A stretch of DNA of 64,000 bases from Candidatus Corynebacterium faecigallinarum. Lineage in GTDB: Bacteria > Actinomycetota > Actinomycetes > Mycobacteriales > Mycobacteriaceae. The position numbers and the translations under genes are program-made. The first letter of the stretch is position 1. Each line of letters begins with the position of its first letter. Positions 1 to 8,714 of this stretch are shown piece after piece. A model generated the notes under the pieces. That model had not been told where the DNA came from. It searched no databases and was given only the letters and a program-made list of their open reading frames with translations. The stretch spans positions 1-64,000 of the forward strand of contig DWVP01000004.1 of assembly GCA_019120175.1 (NCBI GenBank), given 5' to 3'.

Positions 1-119
1 GATCCTGGCGCAGAGAAATCCTAAAGACGGCACCGTTTGCCATGCGAAGAGCAATGTCTTCCCGGTCCACCAGACCAGCACGCCATAGAGTGATCAAGAA
101 TCCACGACATATAGCGATC

Positions 120-359
120 ACATTCACAGCCAAGGACGTCGGCGACCTCATCGACCGCGGTAAGCGCGCACTCGACGCCGGTGCCTCGATCATCATGATC
201 GAGTCCGAGGGCATCACCGAGAATGTCGTCGAGTGGTACGTCAAGAACTACGGCAATGAGTGCAACCTCTTCGTCGACCACAACCAGATCCTCCAGTTGG
301 AGGGCCTGCGCCAGAACATCTGGGGCAACAAGTCGACGTGGGGAAGGGTCATCAACCCC
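120..359 (+). pseudogene. Remnant of a ComA-type phosphosulfolactate synthase
   Basis: The frame starting near 120 reads as the C-terminal third of the ComA/HSA32 family. It has a helix ending LDAGAS, the strand IIMIESEGITENV, then WYVKNYG, LFVDH and the closing block GNKSTWGRVINP. In intact relatives roughly 40 residues separate ITENV from the YxKNYG segment; here the two are directly joined, which implies an internal deletion. No recognisable ComA N-terminus lies upstream (1-119), and no stop follows the conserved C-terminus in frame: the frame runs on into DNA antisense to truB. I therefore read it as a decayed, non-functional relic. The family call is from memory of family sequences and is moderately sure. 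Confidence 0.55.
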
Positions 360-376
360 GGCCGTAGCGTCCTGAT

Positions 377-399
377 AGGGCGCCCCCCGGGGGCGCCCT
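377..399 (-). terminator. GC-rich hairpin downstream of truB
   Basis: A perfect inverted repeat (AGGGCGCCCC, 3-nt loop, GGGGCGCCCT) lies 21 nt after the truB stop codon. It has no clear T-run on the truB strand, so it is a stem-loop of terminator type rather than a classical intrinsic terminator. Confidence 0.45.
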
Positions 400-419
400 G
401 TGCGACCTTATCCGGTGGT

Positions 420-1400
420 CTAGTCCATCCCCGCCGGGCGTGCGACGAAGACGCTCGCTGCCCTCTTGCCCTGCTCCTGGAGCAGGGCAATGGCATGTCC
501 GGACGGGGTCACCGCCGCATGGACCTCTTTATCGCCCACCGGCTCCAGCCACTTGCCCAGCGACAGGGCCACACCCTCCTCCTCGGTGACCTTGCGGACC
601 GGGAAGCAGGTGGACATCGCCTCGTCCAAGGTCAGGGACAGTTCCGGGGCGGCGTCGGTGTCGGCACGCACGGCGGACAGGGCGTCCAACGTCCTGGCCT
701 GGGAGATGTCGAACGGGCCGGCGCTGGTGCGTCGCAGTGCGGTAAGGTGACCGCCGACGCCGAGTTCTGCGCCCACGTCGCGGGCGATCGATCGGATGTA
801 GGTGCCCGAGGAACAGTGCACGTTGATGTCGATCTCCACGGCGTCGCCGCCGAGTCGGACGTCCAGCACATCCAGCGAGTGCACTGTCACCGGACGCTTC
901 GGAAGCACGACGTCCACACCCTCGCGCACCAGCTCGTGGGCCCGCCGCCCGTTGACCTTCACCGAGCTCACGCTGCTGGGACGCTGCATGATCTCGCCGA
1001 CCTGGCGGTCGAACGCGGCGCGCACGGTCGCCTCGTCCAACCCCGCGAGATCCTCCGCCGACGCCGAGGTGAGCACCTCACCCTCCATGTCGTCGGTCAC
1101 CGTGGACGCCCCCAGGCGCACCGTGGCGGTGTATCGCTTGTCGTGGGTGACCACGTGGGCCAGGAACTTCGTGCCCCGTTCCACCCCGACGACCAGCACA
1201 CCGGTGGCCATCGGATCCAGGGTGCCGGAATGGCCCACCCGACGGGTCCCGAAGATCCGGCGGCACCGGGCGACCACGTCATGACTGGTCATCCCGGCCG
1301 GCTTGTCCACGACCACCAGGCCGGAGCGGGACAACAGCCCGTCGGCGGCGGGGGAGGGTGCGGCAGGGGAACCGGAGGTATCGGAGGCGCCTGTAGACAT
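420..1400 (-). CDS. truB: tRNA pseudouridine(55) synthase TruB
   Basis: This 326-residue protein isomerises U55 to pseudouridine in the T-psi-C arm of tRNAs. The TruB signature GHSGTLDPMATGVL is present, with the catalytic Asp at about residue 62. It is preceded by the substrate-binding DKPAGMTSHDVV block and followed by conserved SVSSVKVNGRRAHELVREG and SSGTYIRSIARD segments. The ATG at 1400 is chosen because a TAGACT -10 box ends exactly 7 nt upstream, the spacing of a leaderless transcript, and because upstream in-frame sequence is not TruB-like. The gene diverges from ribF across a 46-bp spacer. Confidence 0.95.
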   Translation of the reverse strand: MSTGASDTSGSPAAPSPAADGLLSRSGLVVVDKPAGMTSHDVVARCRRIFGTRRVGHSGTLDPMATGVLVVGVERGTKFLAHVVTHDKRYTATVRLGASTVTDDMEGEVLTSASAEDLAGLDEATVRAAFDRQVGEIMQRPSSVSSVKVNGRRAHELVREGVDVVLPKRPVTVHSLDVLDVRLGGDAVEIDINVHCSSGTYIRSIARDVGAELGVGGHLTALRRTSAGPFDISQARTLDALSAVRADTDAAPELSLTLDEAMSTCFPVRKVTEEEGVALSLGKWLEPVGDKEVHAAVTPSGHAIALLQEQGKRAASVFVARPAGMD

Positions 1401-1407
1401 GGCGTTC

Positions 1408-1413
1408 AGTCTA
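1408..1413 (-). promoter_or_regulatory. -10 box for leaderless truB mRNA
   Basis: TAGACT on the minus strand lies 7 nt before the truB ATG, so transcription should begin at or within a base of the start codon. No Shine-Dalgarno sequence is present. Confidence 0.65.
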
Positions 1414-1433
1414 GGTGTTGGCCCCGGATGTCG

Positions 1434-1439
1434 TAGTGT
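1434..1439 (+). promoter_or_regulatory. -10 box for leaderless ribF mRNA
   Basis: TAGTGT is separated by 7 nt from the GTG start of ribF. Together with the truB box this gives two back-to-back leaderless promoters inside 46 bp. Confidence 0.6.
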
Positions 1440-1446
1440 GGAGCCC

Positions 1447-2457
1447 GTGGATATCTGGAATGGACTAGACGAGGTTCCCACGGATCTCGACGGCAGTGTC
1501 GTGACCATCGGCGTCTTCGACGGCGTGCACCGCGGACACCAGAGGTTGGTCACCTCGACGGTGGACAAGGCGCGCGAACTCGGCGTGCCGGCGGTGATGG
1601 TGACCTTCGACCCTCACCCGCGGGCGATCTTCGACCCGCATAACACACCACCACTGCTGGCCACCGTGGAACAGCGCGCGGTCAGTGCCGCACGCTACGG
1701 GATCGACGCCATGCTGGTCATCGCCTTCGACGAGGAGATCATCAGCTGGGACCCGGAGGAGTACTTCCGCAAGGTCCTGCTGGAGACGCTGGGCGCGAAG
1801 GCCGTCGTCGTCGGCGAGAACTTCACCTTCGGGTCGCAGGCGTCCGGCACCAGTGACACCATGCGCGAGCTGGGGGAGAAGTACGACGTGGACGTCACTG
1901 TCCACGGGCTGCTCGTCGATGAGGGTGACGCGGAAGAGGGGTCGAGCAGCCACACGGTGTGCTCCTCCTGGATCCGTGACCGGCTGTCGGAGGGCGACGT
2001 CGTGTCGGCCGCCGGGGCGATCGGACGCAACTTCACCGTCCGTGGGGTCGTCACCCGTGGTGCAGGACGTGGCGGTGCAGCCCTGGGCTTCCCGACGGCG
2101 AACCTGTACTTCCCGGACAGTCAGGCGCTGCCGGTCGACGGTGTCTACGCCGGTGACCTGCGCATCCTGCCGACGCAGAAGGATCCGTCGGGGTCCGAGG
2201 TCGGCGACATGCCGGTGGACGTGCACCTGCCGGCGGCGATCTCGGTGGGCACCAACCCGACGTTCAGTGACGAGACCCGCAGTGTCGAGGCCTTCGTCCT
2301 GGACCACGAGGCCGACCTGTACGGACGCAAAGTCACCGTAAGTTTCATCGACCACATCCGTGGCATGGAGACCTACACCGACCTCGACAGTCTGATCACC
2401 GCGATCACCAGCGACGTCGATGCGACCCGACGATTGGTTCCCCGCGACCGAGGGTGA
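1447..2457 (+). CDS. ribF: Bifunctional riboflavin kinase / FAD synthetase RibF
   Basis: This 336-residue enzyme phosphorylates riboflavin to FMN and adenylates FMN to FAD. The N-terminal nucleotidyltransferase domain carries GVFDGVHRGHQ with the HxGH motif at residues 28-31. The later SSWIRDRLSEGDV resembles the ISSTxIR region. The C-terminal kinase domain begins near residue 195 and has the GFPTANL motif. The GTG at 1447 was selected because DIWNGLDEVP is the usual corynebacterial N-terminus and because the leaderless -10 box fits it. An upstream in-frame ATG at 1303 would overlap truB and add no conserved residues. Confidence 0.95.
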   Translation: MDIWNGLDEVPTDLDGSVVTIGVFDGVHRGHQRLVTSTVDKARELGVPAVMVTFDPHPRAIFDPHNTPPLLATVEQRAVSAARYGIDAMLVIAFDEEIISWDPEEYFRKVLLETLGAKAVVVGENFTFGSQASGTSDTMRELGEKYDVDVTVHGLLVDEGDAEEGSSSHTVCSSWIRDRLSEGDVVSAAGAIGRNFTVRGVVTRGAGRGGAALGFPTANLYFPDSQALPVDGVYAGDLRILPTQKDPSGSEVGDMPVDVHLPAAISVGTNPTFSDETRSVEAFVLDHEADLYGRKVTVSFIDHIRGMETYTDLDSLITAITSDVDATRRLVPRDRG

Positions 2458-2500
2458 TAGTGTTGGCCGGTCTGTGACTGTGGTTCGCGGTAGTCACAGA
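2458..2500 (+). promoter_or_regulatory. Probable rpsO promoter and 5' leader hairpin
   Basis: TAGTGT (2458-2463), directly after the ribF stop, can serve as a -10 box. From about 2471 the sequence forms a perfect 9-bp hairpin, TCTGTGACT / AGTCACAGA, with a 12-nt loop. If transcription starts near 2471 this hairpin is the very 5' end of the rpsO mRNA. It could stabilise the mRNA or take part in S15 autoregulation, or alternatively act as a weak ribF terminator. Confidence 0.4.
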
Positions 2501-2582
2501 CAGTGTCGCCAGTAGTGATGTCGGAAACGGCATCGGACGCTTCAACTTTTTTGCGCGGACTGAAACAACTAGGAGATTCATC

Positions 2583-2852
2583 ATGGCTCTCACCCAGGAG
2601 CAGAAGGCCAGCACCCTCAAGGAGTTCGGCCTTCACGAGACCGACACCGGTTCCCCCGAGGCTCAGGTCGCACTGCTGACCGTCCGCATCCGTCAGCTGA
2701 CCGAGCACCTCAAGTTCCACAAGCACGACCACCACTCCCGCCGCGGCCTGCTGCTGCTGGTCGGTCGTCGCAAGGGCCTGCTGAAGTACCTGCAGGAGAA
2801 CAATGTCGAGCGTTACCGCTCCCTGATCGACCGACTGGGCCTGCGCCGCTAG
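2583..2852 (+). CDS. rpsO: 30S ribosomal protein S15
   Basis: This 89-residue protein has the full length of S15, which binds 16S rRNA helices in the central domain and nucleates platform assembly. Conserved blocks visible are [34 protein letters not shown] and [25 protein letters not shown] strong AGGAG Shine-Dalgarno sits 8 nt before the ATG. The neighbour pnp is the usual downstream partner, but here an unrelated gene lies between them. Confidence 0.98.
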   Translation: MALTQEQKASTLKEFGLHETDTGSPEAQVALLTVRIRQLTEHLKFHKHDHHSRRGLLLLVGRRKGLLKYLQENNVERYRSLIDRLGLRR

Positions 2853-2895
2853 TCATAAGACGGTCGGCCGCCTCTTCTGAAGCGGCACGTTCTCC

Positions 2896-2938
2896 GGACA
2901 CCCGTCCTGTCACCGGCATGGTGGCGGGGCGGGTGTTC
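2896..2938 (+). terminator. rpsO terminator hairpin
   Basis: A 19-bp stem (2896-2914 with 2920-2938) with a 5-nt loop pairs completely if four G-U pairs are allowed. It is followed by a weak T-rich stretch (TGCTGTTG). It lies 44 nt after the rpsO stop. Confidence 0.75.
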
Positions 2939-3192
2939 TGCTGTTGTAGGGAGGGTCCGGGGGAAGGTGGCTGTCGCTGTGGGGTTCCGCCGCCGCTGTC
3001 CTGCGTCACCGGCACATCGCAGACGCCCTGGGATCAGCTTTTCCGCCCCCGTTTGGCGATATGCCTGCCAGCGGATCGACGAATCGGGGGCGCAAAAGCC
3101 GAACTTGAGCGTCACCTCTCGCATCGTCGGCTGATCACCTAGTGTGGGGACTGCACGGCAGGGGGTCGTGCGGGGAAGACTGGAGGGGCACA
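2939..3192. other. Intergenic stretch, nothing else recognised
   Basis: The remaining sequence between the rpsO terminator and the next gene holds only short open frames without family resemblance. Apart from a GGAGGGG ribosome-binding site at 3182-3188 I see no feature in it. Confidence 0.5.
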
Positions 3193-4152
3193 ATGGGGGC
3201 GCAGAACATAACGAGGAAGTTCTGGACCACGTCGGAGCTGTTGAAAGCAGGCAAGAGTCGCCACTCGGTGACCAGGGCAGTGCGGGACGGAGTGATCCAT
3301 CGGGTCGGTCACGGTCTCTACAGCGCTGATGAACCGACCGACGACATCCGTCTCGAGGCGCTGGTCCATCAGCATCCGGAGTTGGTGTTCAGCGGGGAGA
3401 CCGCAGCACACCTCCACGGGTGGGCTGAGATGCAATGGCCGGCGCAGGGCGTCCTGCCGAAGTGTCGGACCAGCGACGGCGGTGCACGGCTGACCGTGAC
3501 GCAGCGCAAGTTCAGCCGCACGGTGACCGTCCGAGGCCTGCCGGTGACCACACCACTGCAGACCGTCGTGGACCTGCACCGACGAGGCTGGCCGAAAGAG
3601 AAACTACGGGCGTGCCTGGTCCGTGCCTACCGCGGGGCGAAAGGCAACGACAACCGTGCCGAGGACATGGCGGCACTGATGCCGCAGAGCCGTGGCATCG
3701 CCGAGACCCTGTTGGACGGCCTGGTCACCGGCACCGCGAGCAACCTCGAGCGCCAGGTCGTCGACCGACTCCGGACCGCGCTGGCGGACACCGGGGTGAC
3801 GATCGAGGTCAACCGGAAGGTCCGCGGCTACTGCTTCGACATCGTGATCCCTGAGGCCAAGGTCCTCATCGAGATCGACAGCTACATCTACCATGCCGCC
3901 GACGGGGCGAACCTGGGGGAGAGGACGTTCATCATCGACCGGTGGAAGGGGAACATGGCGGCCCGGTGGGGTTGGATGCTGCTGCGGTATCCGGACCTGT
4001 GCGTGCAGATCATCCCGGGGATGGTGACGGACGAGATCGTCGACACCGTGCGGTACAACCTGCGGCACCGGCGGGGACGGAGACTACGCACCGCCCTGGA
4101 GAAGTTGTGGACTGACATGGAGGTCTGGCTCTGGCACCCGTCGCTGCGATGA
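3193..4152 (+). CDS. AbiEi-antitoxin-like winged helix / DUF559 nuclease-fold fusion
   Basis: This 319-residue protein has two parts. Residues about 1-60 (FWTTSELLKAGKSRHSVTRAVRDG ... HRVGHGLYS) match the winged-helix domain of AbiEi-type antitoxins. The C-terminal region, about 220-290, has the DUF559/Vsr-like pattern YCFDIVIPEAKVLIEIDS ... RWKGNMAARWGWMLLRY, a restriction-endonuclease-like fold with acidic residues in place. Such fusions are common in actinobacteria, usually as orphans with no nucleotidyltransferase toxin (AbiEii) beside them, and none is beside this one. ATG 3193 has a GGAGGGG site 5 nt upstream. The gene interrupts the normal rpsO-pnp neighbourhood. Function is unknown. 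Confidence 0.75.
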   Translation: MGAQNITRKFWTTSELLKAGKSRHSVTRAVRDGVIHRVGHGLYSADEPTDDIRLEALVHQHPELVFSGETAAHLHGWAEMQWPAQGVLPKCRTSDGGARLTVTQRKFSRTVTVRGLPVTTPLQTVVDLHRRGWPKEKLRACLVRAYRGAKGNDNRAEDMAALMPQSRGIAETLLDGLVTGTASNLERQVVDRLRTALADTGVTIEVNRKVRGYCFDIVIPEAKVLIEIDSYIYHAADGANLGERTFIIDRWKGNMAARWGWMLLRYPDLCVQIIPGMVTDEIVDTVRYNLRHRRGRRLRTALEKLWTDMEVWLWHPSLR

Positions 4153-4159
4153 GGAGACG

Positions 4160-4203
4160 GGGACGCCGCAGAGACGCTGCAGGGACGCTGCAGGGACGCC
4201 GCG
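4160..4203 (+). repeat. Four tandem 11-bp repeats
   Basis: Four head-to-tail units (GGGACGCCGCA, GAGACGCTGCA, GGGACGCTGCA, GGGACGCCGCG) begin 8 bp after the stop of the AbiEi/DUF559 gene. They vary at only a few positions. 11 bp is close to one helical turn. Confidence 0.8.
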
Positions 4204-4224
4204 GGCCACTGAGGTGGGGATCAC

Positions 4225-4245
4225 GCTGGTGGCCCCACCAGCTTT
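4225..4245 (+). terminator. Terminator after the AbiEi/DUF559 gene
   Basis: A perfect hairpin, GCTGGTG / CACCAGC with a 4-nt loop, is followed by TTTCC. It separates the inserted gene from pnp. Confidence 0.65.
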
Positions 4246-4366
4246 CCCGGACTGTGGTGTAGGGTTATCTGCGGTAATTGTCCAGAATCCAGAAGACATG
4301 TCCAACCGTCGACACCGATGATCGACACACGGACCACAGACGCAGAAGGTTTGAGAAGACAACGTC

Positions 4367-6994
4367 ATGACGACGCCGAACGAATCCCCGAACGACGAGC
4401 AGAACACCGCCGAGACCGGCGCGAAGAAGGCCCCGGCCCGCAAGTCCACCGCCAAGAAGGCGCCGGCGAAGAAGACCGCCGCCAAGAAGGCTCCCGCGAA
4501 GAAGGCTCCGGCGAAGAAGGCCGCCGCCAAGAAGGCGACCGCCACCAAGGCTCCGGCGAAGAAGGCCCCGACCAAGCGCGCTGCCGCCAAGCAGTCCGCT
4601 CCGGCTCAGGACGCCGCGGCGACCACCGCCGCCGAGACCACGGCACCGGCGAAGAAGGCCCCCGCCAAGAAGGCCTCGGCCAAGACCTCCACCAAGACCA
4701 CCACCAAGGCCCCGGCCAAGAACGCCGCCCCGGCTCCGACCCACACCGCTGAGCTGGTCGATGCCGAGTCCGGCATCTGGGAGTCCGCAGCCACCATCGA
4801 CAACGGTGACTTCGGTACCCGCACCATCACCTTCGAGACCGGCCTGCTGGCCCGTCAGGCCGACGGTGCCGTCACCGCCTACCTCGACGACGACACCATG
4901 CTGCTGTCGACCACCACCGCCTCGAAGCACCCGCGCGAGAACCTCGACTTCTTCCCGCTCACCGTGGACGTCGAGGAGCGGATGTACGCCGCCGGCCGTA
5001 TCCCCGGCAGCTTCTTCCGCCGTGAGGGACGCCCCGGCACCGAGGCCGTCCTGGCCTGCCGCCTGATCGACCGCCCGCTGCGTCCGACCTTCTTCAAGGG
5101 CATCCGCAACGAGGTCCAGGTCGTCGTCACCGTCATGTCCATGGACCCGGCCGACCAGTACGACGTCGTCGCGATCAACGCCGCCTCGGCCTCCACCCAG
5201 CTTTCCGGCCTGCCGGTCTCCGGTCCGGTCGGTGGCGTGCGCATGGCCCTGGTCGTCGACGAAGACCACGCCGAGGGGCAGTGGGTCGCCTTCCCGACCC
5301 GTGAGCAGCAGGACAAGGCCGTTTTCGAGCTTGTCGTCGCCGGTCGCGTGACCGAGCCGGTCAAGCGTGGCCGTAGCCGTCGCAAGCCGGCCCCGGGCGA
5401 GAACGTCGCCATCATGATGGTCGAGGCCGGCGCCACCGACTCCGTCGTCGAGCGTGTCGCCGAGGGCGCCCCGGCCCCGACCGAGTCGGTCGTCGCCGAG
5501 GGTATCGAGGCCGCCCGCCCGTTCATCGCCGAGCTGTGTGGCGCCCAGGCCGCCCTGTCGGCCGCCGTCGCCGCCGAGACCCGCGAATTCGAGCTCTTCC
5601 CGCCGTTCGGTGAGGACGTCTTCGCCGCTGTCGAGTCCGAGTCCCAGGCCCAGCTGGCCGACATCATGGCCATCGCCGACAAGGCCGAGCGTGACGAGGC
5701 CCTGTCCGCCAACATGGCAGCCGCCGTCGACACCCTGGCCACCCAGTTCGAGGGCCGCGAGTCCGAGGTGCGCAACGCCCACAACGAGGTCACCCGTCAG
5801 CTGGTCCGCAGCCGCATCCTCACCGATGGTTTCCGCATCGACGGCCGTGACGCCACCGCCATCCGCGACCTCGGCGTGATGATCGACCTGGTGCCGCGCG
5901 CCCACGGTTCCGCCCTGTTCGAGCGCGGCGAGACCCAGATCCTGGGTGTCACCACCCTGGACATGCTCAAGATGGAGCAGCAGATCGACAGCCTCGGGCC
6001 GGACACGTCCAAGCGCTACATCCACCACTACAACTTCCCGCCGTACTCCACCGGCGAGACCGGACGCGTCGGCTCCCCGAAGCGTCGTGAGATCGGACAC
6101 GGTGCCCTCGCCGAGCGCGCCCTGCTGCCGGTCATCCCGTCCCGCGATGCCTTCCCGTACACCATCCGCCAGGTCTCCGAGGCGCTGAGCTCCAACGGCT
6201 CGACCTCGATGGGTTCGGTCTGTGCCTCGACCCTGTCGCTGTACAACGCCGGTGTGCCGCTGAAGGCCCCGGTGGCCGGTATCGCGATGGGCCTGGTCAC
6301 CGGGAAGGTCGACGGCAAGGACGCCTACGTCACCCTCACCGACATCCTCGGTGCCGAGGACGCCTTCGGTGACATGGACTTCAAGGTCGCCGGTACCGCC
6401 GACTTCGTCACCGCCCTGCAGCTGGACACCAAGGTCGACGGCATCCCGTCCGAGGTCCTGGCCGATGCCCTGGGTCAGGCCCGCAACGCCCGCCTGGAGA
6501 TCCTGTCCACCATGGGCGAGGCCGTCGCCGGCCCGGAGGAGATGAGCGAGTTCGCCCCGCGCATCACCACCGTCACCGTGCCGCAGAACAAGATCGGCGA
6601 GCTGATCGGCCCGAAGGGCAAGACGATCAACCAGATCACCGAGGAGACCGGCGCCAACATCTCCATCGAGGACGACGGCACCGTGTTCATCTCCGCCTCC
6701 GACGGTAAGGCCGCCGAGGCCGCGGTGGACAAGGTCAACTCCATCGCCAACCCGCAGCTGCCGAAGGTCGGCGACCGTTTCCTGGGCACCGTGGTGAAGA
6801 CGACCGCCTTCGGCGCGTTCATCTCGCTGCTGCCGGGCCGCGACGGCCTGCTGCACATCTCCAACATCGGCGGCGACCGCCGGGTGGAGAAGGTCGAGGA
6901 CGAGGTCTCGGTGGGCGAGCCCCTCGAGGTCGAGATCGCCGACATCGACAACCGTGGCAAGATCTCCCTGGTCCTCGTCGACGCCGGAAACTGA
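4367..6994 (+). CDS. pnp: Polyribonucleotide nucleotidyltransferase (PNPase) with Lys/Ala-rich N-terminal extension
   Basis: PNPase degrades RNA phosphorolytically from the 3' end. The core is complete: first RNase PH domain from about residue 138 ([25 protein letters not shown]), second RNase PH domain from about 480 with the catalytic [17 protein letters not shown] block, a KH domain near 735-790 ([12 protein letters not shown]) and an S1 domain from about 800. At 875 residues it is roughly 120 longer than the C. glutamicum enzyme. The surplus is an N-terminal tail of repeated [12 protein letters not shown] units resembling histone H1 or mycobacterial HupB tails. The ATG has only a weak purine-rich site upstream, and no alternative start gives a better fit without truncating the core. 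Confidence 0.96.
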   Translation: MTTPNESPNDEQNTAETGAKKAPARKSTAKKAPAKKTAAKKAPAKKAPAKKAAAKKATATKAPAKKAPTKRAAAKQSAPAQDAAATTAAETTAPAKKAPAKKASAKTSTKTTTKAPAKNAAPAPTHTAELVDAESGIWESAATIDNGDFGTRTITFETGLLARQADGAVTAYLDDDTMLLSTTTASKHPRENLDFFPLTVDVEERMYAAGRIPGSFFRREGRPGTEAVLACRLIDRPLRPTFFKGIRNEVQVVVTVMSMDPADQYDVVAINAASASTQLSGLPVSGPVGGVRMALVVDEDHAEGQWVAFPTREQQDKAVFELVVAGRVTEPVKRGRSRRKPAPGENVAIMMVEAGATDSVVERVAEGAPAPTESVVAEGIEAARPFIAELCGAQAALSAAVAAETREFELFPPFGEDVFAAVESESQAQLADIMAIADKAERDEALSANMAAAVDTLATQFEGRESEVRNAHNEVTRQLVRSRILTDGFRIDGRDATAIRDLGVMIDLVPRAHGSALFERGETQILGVTTLDMLKMEQQIDSLGPDTSKRYIHHYNFPPYSTGETGRVGSPKRREIGHGALAERALLPVIPSRDAFPYTIRQVSEALSSNGSTSMGSVCASTLSLYNAGVPLKAPVAGIAMGLVTGKVDGKDAYVTLTDILGAEDAFGDMDFKVAGTADFVTALQLDTKVDGIPSEVLADALGQARNARLEILSTMGEAVAGPEEMSEFAPRITTVTVPQNKIGELIGPKGKTINQITEETGANISIEDDGTVFISASDGKAAEAAVDKVNSIANPQLPKVGDRFLGTVVKTTAFGAFISLLPGRDGLLHISNIGGDRRVEKVEDEVSVGEPLEVEIADIDNRGKISLVLVDAGN

Positions 6995-7018
6995 CAGCAG
7001 AGAAACCCGAAGGAGTAG

Positions 7019-7789
<771 letters not shown>

Positions 7790-7798
7790 CTCGCGCTC

Positions 7799-8557
7799 AT
7801 GACCAACACCACGGAGTTGTCCGTCCGGCTGATCTCGACGTCGTCGTTCATCCCGCCGGAGGACGTCGACTGGGCCCCGCAGCCCGGGGTCGGTGACGCG
7901 TCCAGCCTCGTCGAGTTCGCCGGACGCGCCTGTTACGAGACGTGGGACCGTCCTAACCCGCACACCGCGGAGACGGACGCCTACATCCGGCACATCCTGG
8001 ACGTCGGGCACTTCAACGTGTTGGAACACGCCACCGCGGGCATGTACCTGCGCGGGGTTTCCCGCAGCTGCGCCCAGGAGATCATGCGGCACCGCCACTT
8101 CTCCTTCAGCCAGCTCTCGCAGCGCTACATTCCCGATGGCCAGTCCCAGGTCGTCATCCCCGCGAGCATCGCCGAGGACCCGGAGGTCGCCGACCTGTTG
8201 TTGCACGCCACCGATGTCGCCCGGGACGCCTACGAGGAGTTGCTGGAGGCTCTCGAGGAGCGCTTCAGTGGTGAGTCGAACACGGTGTTGCGCGAGAAAC
8301 AGGCCCGTCAGGCTGCCCGTGCGGTGCTGCCGAACGCCACCGAGACCCGGTTCGTGATGACCGGCAACATGCGCTCCTGGCGTCACTTCATCGCCATGCG
8401 CGCCGCCGAGCACGCAGACCCGGAGATCCGGGAGGTGGCGGTGCAGTGCCTGGAGCTGCTTCGTGGGGTGAGTCCCGAGATCTTCGAGGACTTCACCGTC
8501 ACCACGCTGCGGGACGGCTCGTCGATGGCCACGAGTCCCTACGTCGCAGATATGTGA
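7799..8557 (+). CDS. thyX: Flavin-dependent thymidylate synthase ThyX
   Basis: This 252-residue enzyme converts dUMP to dTMP using methylenetetrahydrofolate and FAD/NADPH. The diagnostic ThyX motif RHRHFSFSQLSQRY is at about residues 97-110. The MRSWRHFIAMR segment, which binds dUMP and flavin, is near 190. The ATG starts 9 nt after the dapB stop, so the two genes are probably cotranscribed. Confidence 0.97.
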   Translation: MTNTTELSVRLISTSSFIPPEDVDWAPQPGVGDASSLVEFAGRACYETWDRPNPHTAETDAYIRHILDVGHFNVLEHATAGMYLRGVSRSCAQEIMRHRHFSFSQLSQRYIPDGQSQVVIPASIAEDPEVADLLLHATDVARDAYEELLEALEERFSGESNTVLREKQARQAARAVLPNATETRFVMTGNMRSWRHFIAMRAAEHADPEIREVAVQCLELLRGVSPEIFEDFTVTTLRDGSSMATSPYVADM

Positions 8558-8570
8558 TTGTCTGCGGCGG

Positions 8571-8600
8571 CCGCACGTGGCTGCATGTGGTTGCACGTGG
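8571..8600 (+). repeat. Three tandem decamers upstream of dapA
   Basis: The units CCGCACGTGG, CTGCATGTGG and TTGCACGTGG follow each other exactly, giving a 10-bp periodic GCAYGTGG array. It starts 14 bp after the thyX stop and ends about 100 bp before the dapA promoter. It could be a phased protein-binding array. No known regulator is assigned. Confidence 0.6.
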
Positions 8601-8700
8601 CTTCCTGAATTGCAGGCATGTGAGCTGTGACGATGCCTACCGGGTGTGGTCATTCGGCGCGTCGCGGGGGTCGCTGGTACACATCCGGACGCCGGGGCGG

Positions 8701-8706
8701 TAACCT
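8701..8706 (+). promoter_or_regulatory. -10 box for near-leaderless dapA mRNA
   Basis: TAACCT lies 8 nt before the dapA ATG, and there is no Shine-Dalgarno sequence. Confidence 0.5.
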
Positions 8707-8714
8707 GTTGTGAC

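Noticed and set aside
42..1436. Plus-strand open frame of 464 codons starting in the ComA remnant
   Set aside because: Only its first 100 codons resemble a protein family. The rest is the antisense of truB, so it shows loss of the remnant's stop rather than a real long gene.
2471..2500. GlxR (cAMP) site TGTGA ... TCACA in the rpsO leader
   Set aside because: The half-sites are too far apart for the TGTGA-N6-TCACA pattern; the sequence is better read as a hairpin.
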